A DNA stretch of 64,000 nt. Origin: RYN-230 sp963851025 (GTDB lineage Bacteria; Actinomycetota; Actinomycetes; Streptosporangiales; Streptosporangiaceae). Location of the stretch: NCBI GenBank assembly GCA_963851025.1, contig CAWKOA010000026.1:62001-126000 (forward strand). Reading direction: 5' to 3'. Made by a program: the position numbers and the translations under genes. The notes under the pieces were generated by a model. It saw only the letters and a list, made by a program, of their open reading frames with translations. It did no database searches and was not told where the DNA came from. Below, one piece after another: positions 1-8,808 of the stretch (positions are counted from its first letter, which is position 1; every line of letters starts with the position of its first letter).

Positions 1-997
1 CCTCGCCGATCCGGTCGAGGACCGCGAATCCCGCGCCGCGCAGGCCCGGGGAGCCCTGGCTGGCCGCGCTGATCAGCTCGGCCGCGGCCTGCCGGGGGGT
101 CCGCCCGGCGAGCCAGCTGGCGATCTCCGCCTCGCCGTCCTCCACGTCACAGTTGGCCAGCGTGGCCAGCAGCGCGGTGGCGTCGCCGCGGGCACGGCCG
201 CCGGTGACCGGGACATGCCATCCCTGGGCGCGCAGCCGCCGGTGCACGCCCCACACGCCGAGCGGCGCCAGGGTGACGGTCAGGGCGCCGCCGTCCTCGT
301 CCACGCCGGGCTCGTCCGCGCCCAGCTCGACCACGCCGAGATCGGCCAGCATCTCCAGGGCGACGGACAGGGCCGCTCCCTCGTCCTGGAGCGCGCCGCG
401 GTCCGGGTCCGGCTCACCGCCGGGCCCGGGCGCACCGCGGGCGCCCCGGCGCCGGGTGTCCGCCGCGGCCAGGTAGGCGTCGAACAGGGCATCCATCCGC
501 ACCGGGCCGCCCACCGTGTACAGGGCGGTCGCCATCCCGTCCAGGTCCTCAGCCTCCAGCATGACCGTGAGCGCGGCATCCCAGGCGGCCAGCACATCGT
601 CGGCGGTCCCGGACGCGAGCACGTCAAGCCGGTCCCCGGCCTCCACGCGGCCCTGGCCGAGCAGCAGCATCCGGGCGGCGACCGCGACCCGCCATGCCGC
701 GTCGAACTCGGCCGGGATCAGCTCCAGGTGCGTGGCGGCCGCCACGGCATCCGCCTGGCGCAGCCGCCCGGCCTTGGTGAGCGCCCGGCCCGGCCCGATC
801 CACCTGGTCACGTCGCGGGCAGCCCGCAGCAACGGCGCGACCCGGGCCGCCGCGGCCAGCTCCTCGCGGGGCGCCAGGCGCACCGTCGGGAGCCGGGGCG
901 GACCGCCGGTATCCGTCCCCCCCTGCGCGTTCCCGTTCACGTTCCCGCGCGGACCCGGCGTGGTCCGCGACGGCGTACTCCGTCGTGAGGTGGCCAC
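1..997 (-). CDS. Hypothetical protein, 3' end outside window
   Basis: An open minus-strand frame runs from about 997 to the window edge without a stop. It reads as a soluble, largely helical protein with a conserved-looking stretch near residue 60 (RWIGPGRALTKAGRLRQAD). That stretch resembles the W-x-G-x-G-R-x-L-T-x-x-G-R-L-x-x-A-D segment of large uncharacterised actinobacterial proteins that I recall without a function. A later part (LEMLADLGVVEL) looks like a winged-helix-type segment. Two starts are possible: GTG at 997, or GTG at 940 giving VNGNAQGG. Neither has a strong ribosome binding site. It follows priA by about 30 bases and probably shares its transcript. The frame is long and unbroken and its codon use fits the neighbours, so the gene is real; its function is unknown. 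Confidence 0.6.
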   Translation of the reverse strand, partial: MATSRRSTPSRTTPGPRGNVNGNAQGGTDTGGPPRLPTVRLAPREELAAAARVAPLLRAARDVTRWIGPGRALTKAGRLRQADAVAAATHLELIPAEFDAAWRVAVAARMLLLGQGRVEAGDRLDVLASGTADDVLAAWDAALTVMLEAEDLDGMATALYTVGGPVRMDALFDAYLAAADTRRRGARGAPGPGGEPDPDRGALQDEGAALSVALEMLADLGVVELGADEPGVDEDGGALTVTLAPLGVWGVHRRLRAQGWHVPVTGGRARGDATALLATLANCDVEDGEAEIASWLAGRTPRQAAAELISAASQGSPGLRGAGFAVLDRIGE

Positions 998-1027
998 CCC
1001 AGCACCCTATGGCCTCCCCGGGGGAAC

Positions 1028-3048
1028 TCAGATCAGCTCGGCCGGGTCGAGCTGCACCCGGACGGCTCCCGCGGCCTTCCGCGCGCTGCGCGCGGCCTGC
1101 GCCAGGTGCAGCGCGCCGGCCAGCGCCAACCCCGCTGACCTGGGCACACGCACCAGCATCCGGACGCTGTCCGGCGGCTCCTCGACCGGGCCGAGCAGCT
1201 CGGCCCCGGAGCGGCAGCTCCGCGGCGGCGAGCAGTTCCCCGACCGCGTCCTGCGGCCCGGTGAGGGATGCGATCCGCACCGCGGGCGGGAAACGCAGCT
1301 CGTCCCGCTCGGCGAGCTCCCGCTCGGAGTGCGTGACCGGGTCCCAGCGGACCAGGGCCTGGACGGCGGGGATGGCGGAATCGGCCACCACGACCACCCG
1401 GCCGCCCGCGGGCCCGGCGCGGACCAGCGCCGCGGCGTTCATCCAGCGGCGCAGCGCCTCCTCGGCGGCGCGCAGGCTGGGCCGGCCGAGCAGCATCCAG
1501 CCGTCCAGCAGCAGCGCGGCCGCGTACCCGCCGGCCGCCTGCGGCTCGGCTCCGGGAGTGGCCACCACCAGGGCGGGCGAGCCAGGCACGGCCGGGATCA
1601 TCGCCGCCCCGCCGGAGGTGACCAGCGGGATCCCGGGGAAAGCCCGGCCGAGCTCCTCCGCGGTACGCCCGGCCCCAGTCACCAGGGCGCGTACCGCGGA
1701 ATGCCCGCAGCGCGCGCACCGCCATCGCTCGTCGGCCACCCCGCACCATCCGCAACGGGGCACCGCGCCGACGCTGGCCAGGGCGAGCGGGCCGCCGCAG
1801 GCCGCGCACCTGGCCCGGTCCCGGCAGCGGGCGCAGCCCAGCGCGGCGACATAGCCGCGGCGCGGCACCTGGACCAGGACCGGGCCGCTGGCCAGCGCCT
1901 CACGGGCGGTCCGCAGGACCAGGCTGGGCAGCCGCGCGGTCTGGGCCGCCTCGTCCCGGGCCAGCTCGGCGTCACCGCCGGCGGCGCGGACCGCGGGGGC
2001 GTGCTCGCGGAGCACGGGGCGGTCCGCGACGATCGGCCGCGCCCAGCCGGTGGCCACCAGGCTGGTGGACTCGGCGGTCCGGGCGAAACCACCGATCAGG
2101 ACGGCCGCGCCGGTGCGGTGGGCCCGCAGCGCGAGCACCTCGCGGGCGTGCGGGTAGGGCGCGCGCGGCTCGGCGTGCAGGTCGTCGCCGTCGTCCCAGA
2201 GGACCACCAGTCCCAGGTCACTGACCGGCGCGAACATCGCGGCGCGGGTGCCCGCCACCACCGTCTGCGCAGCCGCGCCGGACGGCCAGCCAGCGCCGGT
2301 AGCGCTCGGCGGGCCCGAGGTCCGCGGACAGCGTGACGTGCCGGCCGGGCCCGAGCTGCGCGGCGAGCGCCGCGTCCAGCAGGCTGAGGTCGCGGGCGTC
2401 GGGGACCACGGCCAGGGCGCCCCGCCCGGTGGCCGCCACCGTGGCCACCGCGCGGGCGATCTCCTCTGGCCAGTGCGGGCCGGGCAGCGCCGACCACACG
2501 GCGCGCGGCCCGCGCCGGCTGGCCAGGGCGTCGAGGAACGCGGGACCGTCCGGGTACCGGGCCCACGGGCCGGGCCCGGGCCGCCCGGCCGGCTCCCCGG
2601 CCGCGCCGGGCCCGGGAAGCGGGGCGGCGGATTCGGTGCGGGCGTGCCGCGGCGGGATGGCCAGCCGCAGCACGTCGGCCAGGGTGCCCGCGCAGCGGTC
2701 CGCGACCTCGCGGGCCAGGGCCATGATCTCCGGGCTGAGCACGGGCTCGGGTGACACCACCCGCTCCAGGCGGGCCAGCCGCCCCTGGTGCCCGCTCTCC
2801 GCCGCCCGGTCCAGCAGATAGCCGTCGACCAGCTGGCCCGCGAAACGGACCCGCACCCGGCAGCCGGGCACGGCCTGATCCGACAGCCGCTCGGGGACCA
2901 GGTAGTCGAACGGCCGGTCCAGGTGGGCCAGCGGGATGTCGACGGCCACCCGGGCGACCGGCAGGACCGCGGCGGCCGGCCCCGGGTCGCGGGCGGCCCC
3001 GCGCCGCGCCGGCCGGGTGGCCGCCTGCTGACTCGCTGCCCCTGCCAC
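1028..3048 (-). CDS. priA: Primosomal protein N' PriA, actinobacterial type (two frameshifts)
   Basis: Replication-restart protein that binds forked DNA. The N-terminal 3'-end-binding domain is visible (VAVDIPLAHLDRPFDYLVPERL). The middle contains the zinc-binding Cys pairs of PriA (CARCRDRARCAACG, then CGWCG and CARCG). The C-terminus reads LVRVPRSAGLALAGAL and ends AELI. No Walker A GKT motif is seen, which matches actinobacterial PriA proteins predicted to lack helicase activity. The reading frame changes near 2270 and again near 1205; each is repaired by dropping one base, the second in a GGGGCC run. GTG at 3048 is chosen because AGGACAGG lies just upstream and the N-terminus aligns with the family. 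It lies downstream of metK and the small membrane protein, as is common in actinomycetes. Confidence 0.9.
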
Positions 3049-3123
3049 GATCCTGTCCTACCAGAGGGTGGTGACACACCGCGCCCGCACGCCGCGACGG
3101 AGCAGGCCAGGAACCCAGGCGGG

Positions 3124-3759
3124 TTACAGGTGCAGGGTGCCGCAGGCGGCGTCGGCCGCGCCGGTCTCCCGGTTCAGGGCCAGCAGCAGGTCGCGGGGGA
3201 CGTCCCGGCCGGCCTGGACATCCGCGCGCATGGTCCGCAGGTCCCCGGACAGCGCCGCCAGCGAGCGGCTGGTCGCCGCGCTGCGGCTGTCCGCCGCGGC
3301 CCGGCCGATCGAGGTGATCGCCGCGGTCAGGTCCCCGTCCAGCTGGGCCCGGCTGCGTCCGTCGCTGACGTCGCCGGCCACCCGGTTGTACGCGGTGAGC
3401 GCGGTGTTCTTGTACGCCACGCAGCCGGGGTCGGCGGCCCGGATGAGATGCGGCACCAGGTAGGCGGCCACGCCCGCCCAGGCCAGCGTGAGCGCGACGG
3501 CCAGCCAGCAGCGGACCAGGCCCCGGGCGCCCCGGCGGGCCCGCCGGAAACCCAGGGCGGCCAGCAGCAGGCCGGCCGGGATGGTGATGAGGGCACCGCC
3601 CAGGATGCCGCAGGCCAGCGCGGCCGTGGCCGGCCAGTTGCCGTCCCGGCGGGCCGCCGGCCCGGAGACGGGGCCGGGGCCGGGCGCGCTCGGCGGGGGC
3701 ACCCGGCTCTGGCTGCGCCGGTGATGCCGCCCGGTCTGTGGATGATGGCAAGGGCTCAC
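3124..3759 (-). CDS. Small DUF4190-like membrane protein
   Basis: A 211-residue protein with a Pro/Arg-rich N-terminus and two hydrophobic segments. The first (about residues 47-70) reads ALACGILGGALITIPAGLLL and the second (about 85-105) LAVALTLAWAGVAAYLV. A polar, helical C-terminal domain of about 100 residues with two cysteines follows and is probably extracytoplasmic. The two-helix arrangement followed by an Ala-rich domain resembles DUF4190-type actinobacterial membrane proteins; no enzymatic motif is visible. The GTG at 3759 gives the longest frame, but a start nearer the first membrane helix is equally possible. It sits between metK and priA on the same strand. Confidence 0.6.
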   Translation of the reverse strand: MSPCHHPQTGRHHRRSQSRVPPPSAPGPGPVSGPAARRDGNWPATAALACGILGGALITIPAGLLLAALGFRRARRGARGLVRCWLAVALTLAWAGVAAYLVPHLIRAADPGCVAYKNTALTAYNRVAGDVSDGRSRAQLDGDLTAAITSIGRAAADSRSAATSRSLAALSGDLRTMRADVQAGRDVPRDLLLALNRETGAADAACGTLHL

Positions 3760-5087
3760 CGGCTCACACGCGCGGGCGCAGGCGCCCTGACTAGAACACC
3801 GAGCGCCACGAGCGTAAATTCCGGGCCCAGATCATGTCCAGGGCCGGGCCCGCCGGCCAGGCCCGTCCCGGCAGGCCGGCTCCGGGGTGCGGCTACAGGC
3901 CCGGCGGCGGACCGCAGGCTGTCGGCCCGGTCGACCCGCTCCCAGGAGAAGTCCGGCTCCTCGCGGCCGAAGTGCCCGTAGCTGGCGGTCTGCGAGTAGA
4001 TCGGGCGGAGCAGGTCGAGATCCCTGATGATCGCGGCGGGCCGCAGGTCGAAGACCTCCAGCACCGCGTCCTGGATCTGCTCGATGGGCACCCGCTCGGT
4101 ACCGAAGCACTCCACGAACAGGCCGACCGGCTTGGCCTTGCCGATCGCGTAGGCGACCTGGGTCTCGCAGCGGTCGGCCAGGCCGGAGGCGACCACGTTC
4201 TTGGCCACCCAGCGCATGGCGTAGGCCGCGCTGCGGTCCACCTTGGACGGGTCCTTGCCGGAGAACGCGCCGCCCCCGTGCCGGGCCATCCCGCCGTAGG
4301 TGTCGATGATGATCTTGCGGCCGGTCAGCCCGGCGTCACCCATGGGGCCGCCGATCTCGAACCGGCCGGTGGGGTTGACCAGCAGCCGGTACGCGGTGGT
4401 GTCGATGTCCAGTCCCTCGAGCACCGGGGTCACCACGAGGTCACGGACGTCCGGGGTGAGCAGTTCCCTGATGTCGATGTCCGGCGCGTGCTGCGCGGAC
4501 ACGACCACGGTGTCCAGCCGTACCGCCTTGTCACCGTCGTATTCGATGGTGACCTGCGTCTTGCCGTCCGGGCGCAGGTAGGGAACGTCGCCGCTGCGGC
4601 GCACCTCGGACAGCCGCCGGGCCAGCCGGTGCGCGAGCATGATCGGCAGCGGCATGAGCTCCGGCGTCTCGCGGCACGCGTAGCCGAACATGAGCCCCTG
4701 GTCACCCGCCCCCTGCCGGTCGAGTTCCGAGGAGCCCTCCCCCTCGCGGTGCTCGAACGCCTGGAGTACGCCCTGGGCGATGTCCGGGGACTGCGACCCG
4801 ATCGACACCGACACCCCGCAGGACGCGCCGTCGTATCCCTTGAGGGAGGAGTCGTAGCCGATCTCGAGGATCTTCTCCCGGATGATGCCGGGGATGTCCA
4901 CGTAGGTCTCGGTGGTCACTTCGCCGGCCACGTGCACCTGGCCGGTGGTGATCAGCGTCTCCACGGCCACGTGGCTCTGCGGGTCATCCTTGATCATCGT
5001 GTCGAGGATGGCGTCACTGATCTGATCCGCCATCTTGTCCGGATGACCCTCCGTCACCGACTCGGAGGTGAAAAGACGTCGGGCCAC
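3756..5087 (-). CDS. metK: S-adenosylmethionine synthase (3' frameshift)
   Basis: Makes S-adenosylmethionine from methionine and ATP as a cytosolic enzyme. The family motifs are clear: LFTSESVTEGHPDK at the N-terminus, the GAGDQG loop near residue 130 and the GGGAFSGKDPSKVDRS loop. The start is GTG at 5087 with GGGGAG five bases upstream. The expected C-terminus is DRADSLRSAAGL followed by stop. Here the frame reads AAGPVAAP and runs on for about 45 unrelated residues. Removing one G from the GGG at about 3904 restores AAGL and a TAG at 3893-3895, so the natural gene probably ends at 3893. Everything from 3892 down to 3756 is then read-through that collides with the next gene. It lies in the coaBC-metK-priA order usual for actinomycetes. 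Confidence 0.95.
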   Translation of the reverse strand: MARRLFTSESVTEGHPDKMADQISDAILDTMIKDDPQSHVAVETLITTGQVHVAGEVTTETYVDIPGIIREKILEIGYDSSLKGYDGASCGVSVSIGSQSPDIAQGVLQAFEHREGEGSSELDRQGAGDQGLMFGYACRETPELMPLPIMLAHRLARRLSEVRRSGDVPYLRPDGKTQVTIEYDGDKAVRLDTVVVSAQHAPDIDIRELLTPDVRDLVVTPVLEGLDIDTTAYRLLVNPTGRFEIGGPMGDAGLTGRKIIIDTYGGMARHGGGAFSGKDPSKVDRSAAYAMRWVAKNVVASGLADRCETQVAYAIGKAKPVGLFVECFGTERVPIEQIQDAVLEVFDLRPAAIIRDLDLLRPIYSQTASYGHFGREEPDFSWERVDRADSLRSAAGPVAAPRSRPAGTGLAGGPGPGHDLGPEFTLVALGVLVRAPAPARVSR

Positions 5088-5232
5088 CTGACTCCCCGTC
5101 CTAGTAAGCGGCTGAAACCTCGCCGAAGTCTAGCCGGGCCGCCTGGCCCCCGGGACCAGAAATCGTGCCTGCCAGCCACTTGACGAGGATAGACGGGCGG
5201 CTGACGGCAGGGAAATGCGCCGCGTCGCCCGG

Positions 5233-6438
5233 CTAGCCGGGCAGGCGGGCGGCGACCAGGTCCCACACGATGTCGGCGAGCACTTCCTTGGGCCCGCGCG
5301 GGACCTTCTCCACGGTGCCGTCGGAGCCCAGCACGATGGCCTCGTTGTCGGGGGTACCGAAGGCCAGCCCGGCGCCGACCTGGTTCACGACCAGCAGGTC
5401 GCAGCCTTTCGCGGCCAGCTTGGCGTGGCCGTTACGGAGCAGGTCGCCGGTCTCGGCGGCGAAGCCCACGATGACCTGCCCGGGCCGGGCCCGGCGGGCC
5501 GCCAGGCCGCGCAGGATGTCGGGGTTTTCCACCAGGCGCAGCGGCTCCGGGGCCAGCCCGGCCTTCTTGATCTTGGAGCCGGTGCGGGTCTCGGGCCGGA
5601 AGTCGGCCACCGCCGCGGCCATGATGACCGCGTCGGCGTCCGCGGCGGCGGACGTGACCGCCGCCTCCAGGTCGCGGGCTGAGGTCACCCGGACGACCCG
5701 GACGCCGGCCGGGTCATCGAGTTCCACGTTGGCGGACACCAGGGTGACCCGGGCGCCCCGGGCGGCCGCGGTCCGGGCCAGCGCGTACCCCTGCCGGCCC
5801 GAGGACCAGTTGCCGAGGAACCGGACGGGATCGAGTTCTTCCCGGGTGCCGCCCGCCGAGACCAGCACGTGCCGCCCGGCCAGGTCCGGGCGCAGCCCGG
5901 CCGGGCCACGGGCCAGCACCCGGGTGGCCGTCTCGTACAGCTCGGCGGGCTCGGGCAGCCGCCCAGGCCCGCTGTCGGCGCCGGTCAGCCGCCCGGCCGC
6001 GGGATCCAGCACGAGGCAGCCGCGGCCGCGCAGGGTCGCCACGTTGGCCTGGGTGGCCGGGTGCTCCCACATCTCGGTGTGCATCGCGGGCGCGAACACC
6101 ACCGGGCAGCGGGCCGTCAGCAGGGTGGCGGTCAGCAGGTCGTCGGCGCGCCCGGCCGCCGCGCGGGCCAGCAGGTCCGCCGTGGCCGGAGCGACGAAGA
6201 CGAGATCGGCCTGCTGCCCGAGCCGGACGTGGGGCACCTCATGCACGTCATCCCAGACGCTGGTGGTGACGGGCTGCCCGGACAGGGCGGCCCAGGTGGC
6301 CTCCCCGACGAACCGCAGCGCGCTGGCCGTGGGCACCACCCGGACCTGGTGGCCGCCCTCCGTGAAGCGCCTGAGCAGCTCACAGACCTTGTAGGCGGCG
6401 ATGCCGCCGCCGACACCGAGAACGATGCTCGACGGCAC
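5233..6438 (-). CDS. coaBC: Bifunctional phosphopantothenoylcysteine decarboxylase/synthetase
   Basis: Catalyses two consecutive steps of coenzyme A synthesis: CTP-dependent joining of cysteine to 4'-phosphopantothenate, and FMN-dependent decarboxylation to 4'-phosphopantetheine. The N-terminal flavoprotein half has VLGVGGGIAAYK and the FAPAMHTEMWEHPA motif. The synthetase half begins near residue 190 (VLVSAGGTREELDPVRF) and contains MAAAVADFRP and KIKK. It is 401 residues and intact, as expected for the fused form. The start is GTG at 6438, 29 bases after the rpoZ stop. A 145-base gap to metK downstream holds a small self-complementary sequence around the stop codon but no convincing terminator. 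Confidence 0.95.
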   Translation of the reverse strand: MPSSIVLGVGGGIAAYKVCELLRRFTEGGHQVRVVPTASALRFVGEATWAALSGQPVTTSVWDDVHEVPHVRLGQQADLVFVAPATADLLARAAAGRADDLLTATLLTARCPVVFAPAMHTEMWEHPATQANVATLRGRGCLVLDPAAGRLTGADSGPGRLPEPAELYETATRVLARGPAGLRPDLAGRHVLVSAGGTREELDPVRFLGNWSSGRQGYALARTAAARGARVTLVSANVELDDPAGVRVVRVTSARDLEAAVTSAAADADAVIMAAAVADFRPETRTGSKIKKAGLAPEPLRLVENPDILRGLAARRARPGQVIVGFAAETGDLLRNGHAKLAAKGCDLLVVNQVGAGLAFGTPDNEAIVLGSDGTVEKVPRGPKEVLADIVWDLVAARLPG

Positions 6439-6467
6439 GTGGTCCCCGTCTCCGGGCCGCTGAGCGG

Positions 6468-6737
6468 TCAGCCGGTCGGTTCGGCCGTCTCCACGCCGGT
6501 GAGCAGCCCCTGGCGGATCTCACGCAGCGCGATGGACAGCGGCTTCTCCTGGACCCGGGTCTCGACCAGCGGGCCGACGTACTCCAGCAGGCCCTCGCCG
6601 AGCTGGGCGTAGTAGGCGTTGATCTGCCGCGCCCGCTTCGCCGCCATGATCACCAGGCGGTACTTGCTGTCTACGACACCGAGCAGATCGTCGATGGGCG
6701 GGTTGGTGATGCCTTCCGCGGCGGGACTCCCGGCCAC
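6468..6737 (-). CDS. rpoZ: RNA polymerase omega subunit
   Basis: Small RNA polymerase subunit that helps assemble the beta' subunit. The 89-residue protein carries the family core: NPPIDDLLGVVDSKYRLV, AAKRARQINAYY, then EKPLSIALREI. The chosen start is GTG at 6737 because GGAAGG lies six bases upstream and the N-terminus then matches actinobacterial omega length. An in-frame ATG at 6767 overlaps the gmk stop as ATGA and would add ten residues; it has no better ribosome binding site. It is the third gene of mihF-gmk-rpoZ-coaBC, a linkage common in actinomycetes. Confidence 0.93.
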   Translation of the reverse strand: MAGSPAAEGITNPPIDDLLGVVDSKYRLVIMAAKRARQINAYYAQLGEGLLEYVGPLVETRVQEKPLSIALREIRQGLLTGVETAEPTG

Positions 6738-6763
6738 TATGTGCCTTCCGTTTGGAGAAAAAA

Positions 6764-7375
6764 TCATGAGGCCACTAAGGCCGTAGCCAAGGTTACCAGC
6801 TGGTGGCAGACATCCCCGACCGACGTATTGATCAGTGTCAGGTCGAACTCGCCTTCCGCGGCGAGTTCCACCCGGGCGGCCTCCAGCCTGCGCTGGATGA
6901 CCTCCGGGGGCTCGGTGCCGCGGCCGGTAAGCCGGCGCACCAGCTCGTCCCAGTCGGGCGGGGCGAGAAATACCAGCAGGGCATCGGGAACCGCCTGGCG
7001 CACCTGCCGCGCACCCGCAAGATCGATTTCCAGAAGCACTGGCACCCCGGCCGCCAGTTTCCCGGCCAGCGGGCCGCGCGGCGTTCCATACCGGTGGCCG
7101 GCGAATGCCGCCCATTCCAGCAGATCCCCCCGCGCCAGCATCCGGTCGAACTCGGCATCGCTGACAAAGTGGTACTCCCGGCCGTCGACTTCACCGGGCC
7201 TCGGTGCCCGTGTGGTCACCGATACCGAGAGCCAGATTTCCGGGCTTTCCTTCCGCAGCCCGGCCACCACGGTGCTCTTGCCGACCCCGGAAGGGCCGGA
7301 AAGAACGGTTAGCCGGGCTGGCACCCCGCCCCCCCGGACAAGCGCGGTACCGCATGAGCGATCAGCGGACGTCAT
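6764..7375 (-). CDS. gmk: Guanylate kinase
   Basis: Phosphorylates GMP to GDP with ATP. The P-loop is visible as LSGPSGVGKST (about residues 26-36). The GMP-binding segment reads SVTTRAPRPGEVDGREYHFV, and a lid region and LLEIDLAGARQV follow. The length (203 residues) is normal and the gene is intact. The start is ATG at 7375. The protein has about 20 residues before the first strand, as often in actinobacteria. Its stop overlaps a possible alternative rpoZ start, and mihF lies 48 bases upstream, so it is probably transcribed from the mihF promoter. Confidence 0.95.
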   Translation of the reverse strand: MTSADRSCGTALVRGGGVPARLTVLSGPSGVGKSTVVAGLRKESPEIWLSVSVTTRAPRPGEVDGREYHFVSDAEFDRMLARGDLLEWAAFAGHRYGTPRGPLAGKLAAGVPVLLEIDLAGARQVRQAVPDALLVFLAPPDWDELVRRLTGRGTEPPEVIQRRLEAARVELAAEGEFDLTLINTSVGDVCHQLVTLATALVAS

Positions 7376-7423
7376 GGCCGTTGGCCTCGCTCCCCGCGCC
7401 CGCCCCTGGGGTGATCAGACGCC

Positions 7424-7744
7424 TCAGATAACACCACCGAACTCGTTTTCCAGCGCGGCGCGCTGGTTCGCGCCCAGGCCGCGGACCCGGCGCGATTCGG
7501 CGATGCCGAGCCGCTCCATGATCTGCCGGGCACGCACCTTGCCGATCCCCGGCACGGCCTCAAGGAGAGCCGAGACTTTCATCTTTCCAAGGATGTCATC
7601 TGTCTGGCCATCCTTGAGGACTTGGGACAGGGTCAGCTCGGCCTTCTTCAGCCGGGCCTTGACCTCGGCCCGTTCCTTGCGCGCCCTTGCAGCCTTCTCC
7701 AGGGCTGCGGCTCGCTGATCGGGAGTGAGGGGAGGAAGAGCCAC
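7424..7744 (-). CDS. mihF: Actinobacterial integration host factor sIHF/mIHF
   Basis: Nucleoid-associated DNA-binding protein unrelated in sequence to the enterobacterial IHF heterodimer; its mycobacterial homologue is essential. It has 106 residues and starts MALPPLTPDQRAAALEKA. A basic helical N-terminus (ARARKERAEVKARLKK) is followed by the helix-two-turns-helix core (VSALLEAVPGIGKVRARQIMERLGI). The start is GTG at 7744 with GAGG about ten bases upstream. A good -35/-10 pair lies upstream at 7792-7820. It sits between pyrF and gmk, the usual actinomycete position. Confidence 0.95.
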   Translation of the reverse strand: MALPPLTPDQRAAALEKAARARKERAEVKARLKKAELTLSQVLKDGQTDDILGKMKVSALLEAVPGIGKVRARQIMERLGIAESRRVRGLGANQRAALENEFGGVI

Positions 7745-8051
7745 TCCGGGTCACCTCGGGTTTCAGAATCGAAAACTGCGGACGGGAAGGGAAAGTAGCG
7801 AGTTCAGCCCGCCAGGGCAACGCAAACACCCGTTTGTTACGTCATAAATTGGACGATATTACTCTCCGGATGAGACCGAATACGTAACGTAGTCAAACGG
7901 GCTATCCCCATGGGCCTATCATCCAGCCCACGGCGGAGTGCTCCAAACACGCCCGCGCTGCGATCGGCGTCCAGATTGCATGATCAGCATGCACTTTCCA
8001 TGATCATCCAGGGCCGGCCCGGGGGTGCGCCGGACGGGGCCGGCGCGGCGC
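7745..8051. other. mihF upstream region, pyrF-mihF gap
   Basis: No gene is seen in these 307 bases, which are less GC-rich than the surroundings. Besides the mihF promoter they hold an imperfect inverted repeat: CCCGTTTG followed by TTACGT near 7829-7842 faces ACGTAA and CAAACGGG near 7873-7897. It could be an operator or an mRNA leader structure for mihF. A shorter TGCATG/CATGCA pair lies near 7977-7993, after the pyrF stop. No T-tract terminator is visible. Confidence 0.4.
7792..7820 (-). promoter_or_regulatory. Predicted mihF promoter
   Basis: On the minus strand TTGCCC (7815-7820) and TACTTT (7792-7797) are separated by exactly 17 bases, a good match to the housekeeping sigma consensus. 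The -10 lies 47 bases before the mihF GTG. It would drive mihF and probably gmk-rpoZ-coaBC-metK. Confidence 0.55.
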
Positions 8052-8756
8052 TCAGTCGGCCGGCGCGAGCCGCCGCAAGGGGGCCGCGATGGCCGCCGCG
8101 GCCGCCCCCGGGTCCGGCGCACCGGTGATGGGCCGCCCGATGACCAGAAGGTCGGCACCCTCCCGCAGCGCCTCCTCGGGCGTGGCCACCCGCGCCTGGT
8201 CGTTACGGTCCGCTCCGGGCGGCCGCACGCCCGGCGTGATCAGCTTGATGGCCGGGCCGACTTCGGCGCGGACCGCGGCCACCTCGCGCGGCGAGCAGAC
8301 CAGCGCCCGCGCGCCGGCCCCGACCGCCAGCACGGAGAGGCGGCGCACCGCGTCCGGCACCGGGCCGCGCAGGCCGATCGCCTCCAGGTCTGCAGAGCCC
8401 AGGGAGGTGAGCACGGTCACCGCGGCGATCATGGTGTCCGGGGCGGCCCGCACGGCCGCACGGATGACCTCAGGCCCGGCTGAGGCATGCACAGTGACGA
8501 TGTCGGGCCGCAGCCGGGCCACGGCCCGGGCCGCGCCCGCCACGGTGGCCGGGATGTCGTGCAGTTTCAGGTCGAGGAAGATCTGCACGCCGCTCGCGCC
8601 CCGGATCGAGGCGACCACGCCGGGGCCGTAGCGCAGGTACAGCTCGAGCCCGATTTTCACCGTGCTGACGTGCGGCGTTACCAGCCCGGCCCAGCGGGCC
8701 GCGGTCTCCAGGTCGGGTGCGTCAAGCGCCACGGCGATCGGCGCTGGCTGGCTCAA
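8052..8756 (-). CDS. pyrF: Orotidine 5'-phosphate decarboxylase
   Basis: Last step of UMP synthesis. The (beta/alpha)8-barrel protein begins PIAVALDAPD. It carries the catalytic Asp-Lys cluster as FLDLKLHDIPATV (about residues 60-72) and the phosphate loop as LITPGVRPPGADRNDQ. It has 234 residues and is intact. The start is TTG at 8756, supported by a GGAGGAG six to seven bases upstream and by the family N-terminus. It lies 52 bases downstream of pyrD and closes the pyr cluster; a 307-base gap separates it from mihF. Confidence 0.94.
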   Translation of the reverse strand: MSQPAPIAVALDAPDLETAARWAGLVTPHVSTVKIGLELYLRYGPGVVASIRGASGVQIFLDLKLHDIPATVAGAARAVARLRPDIVTVHASAGPEVIRAAVRAAPDTMIAAVTVLTSLGSADLEAIGLRGPVPDAVRRLSVLAVGAGARALVCSPREVAAVRAEVGPAIKLITPGVRPPGADRNDQARVATPEEALREGADLLVIGRPITGAPDPGAAAAAIAAPLRRLAPAD

Positions 8757-8808
8757 CTCTTCTCCTCCTCGGGTACGGGCGACGGCGTCCGCGCGGGGCC
8801 CCGCCGGC

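Noticed and set aside
516..2336. Long plus-strand open frames over priA
   Set aside because: They are Arg/Pro/Ala-rich shadow frames opposite priA in very GC-rich DNA, with no recognisable domain; the priA motifs are on the minus strand.
5088..5232. SAM riboswitch before metK
   Set aside because: I looked for the conserved core and paired helices of known SAM riboswitches in the 145-base leader and found none convincing.
7970..8000. Terminator after pyrF from the TGCATG/CATGCA pair
   Set aside because: Six-base arms and no T-tract; not distinguishable from chance.
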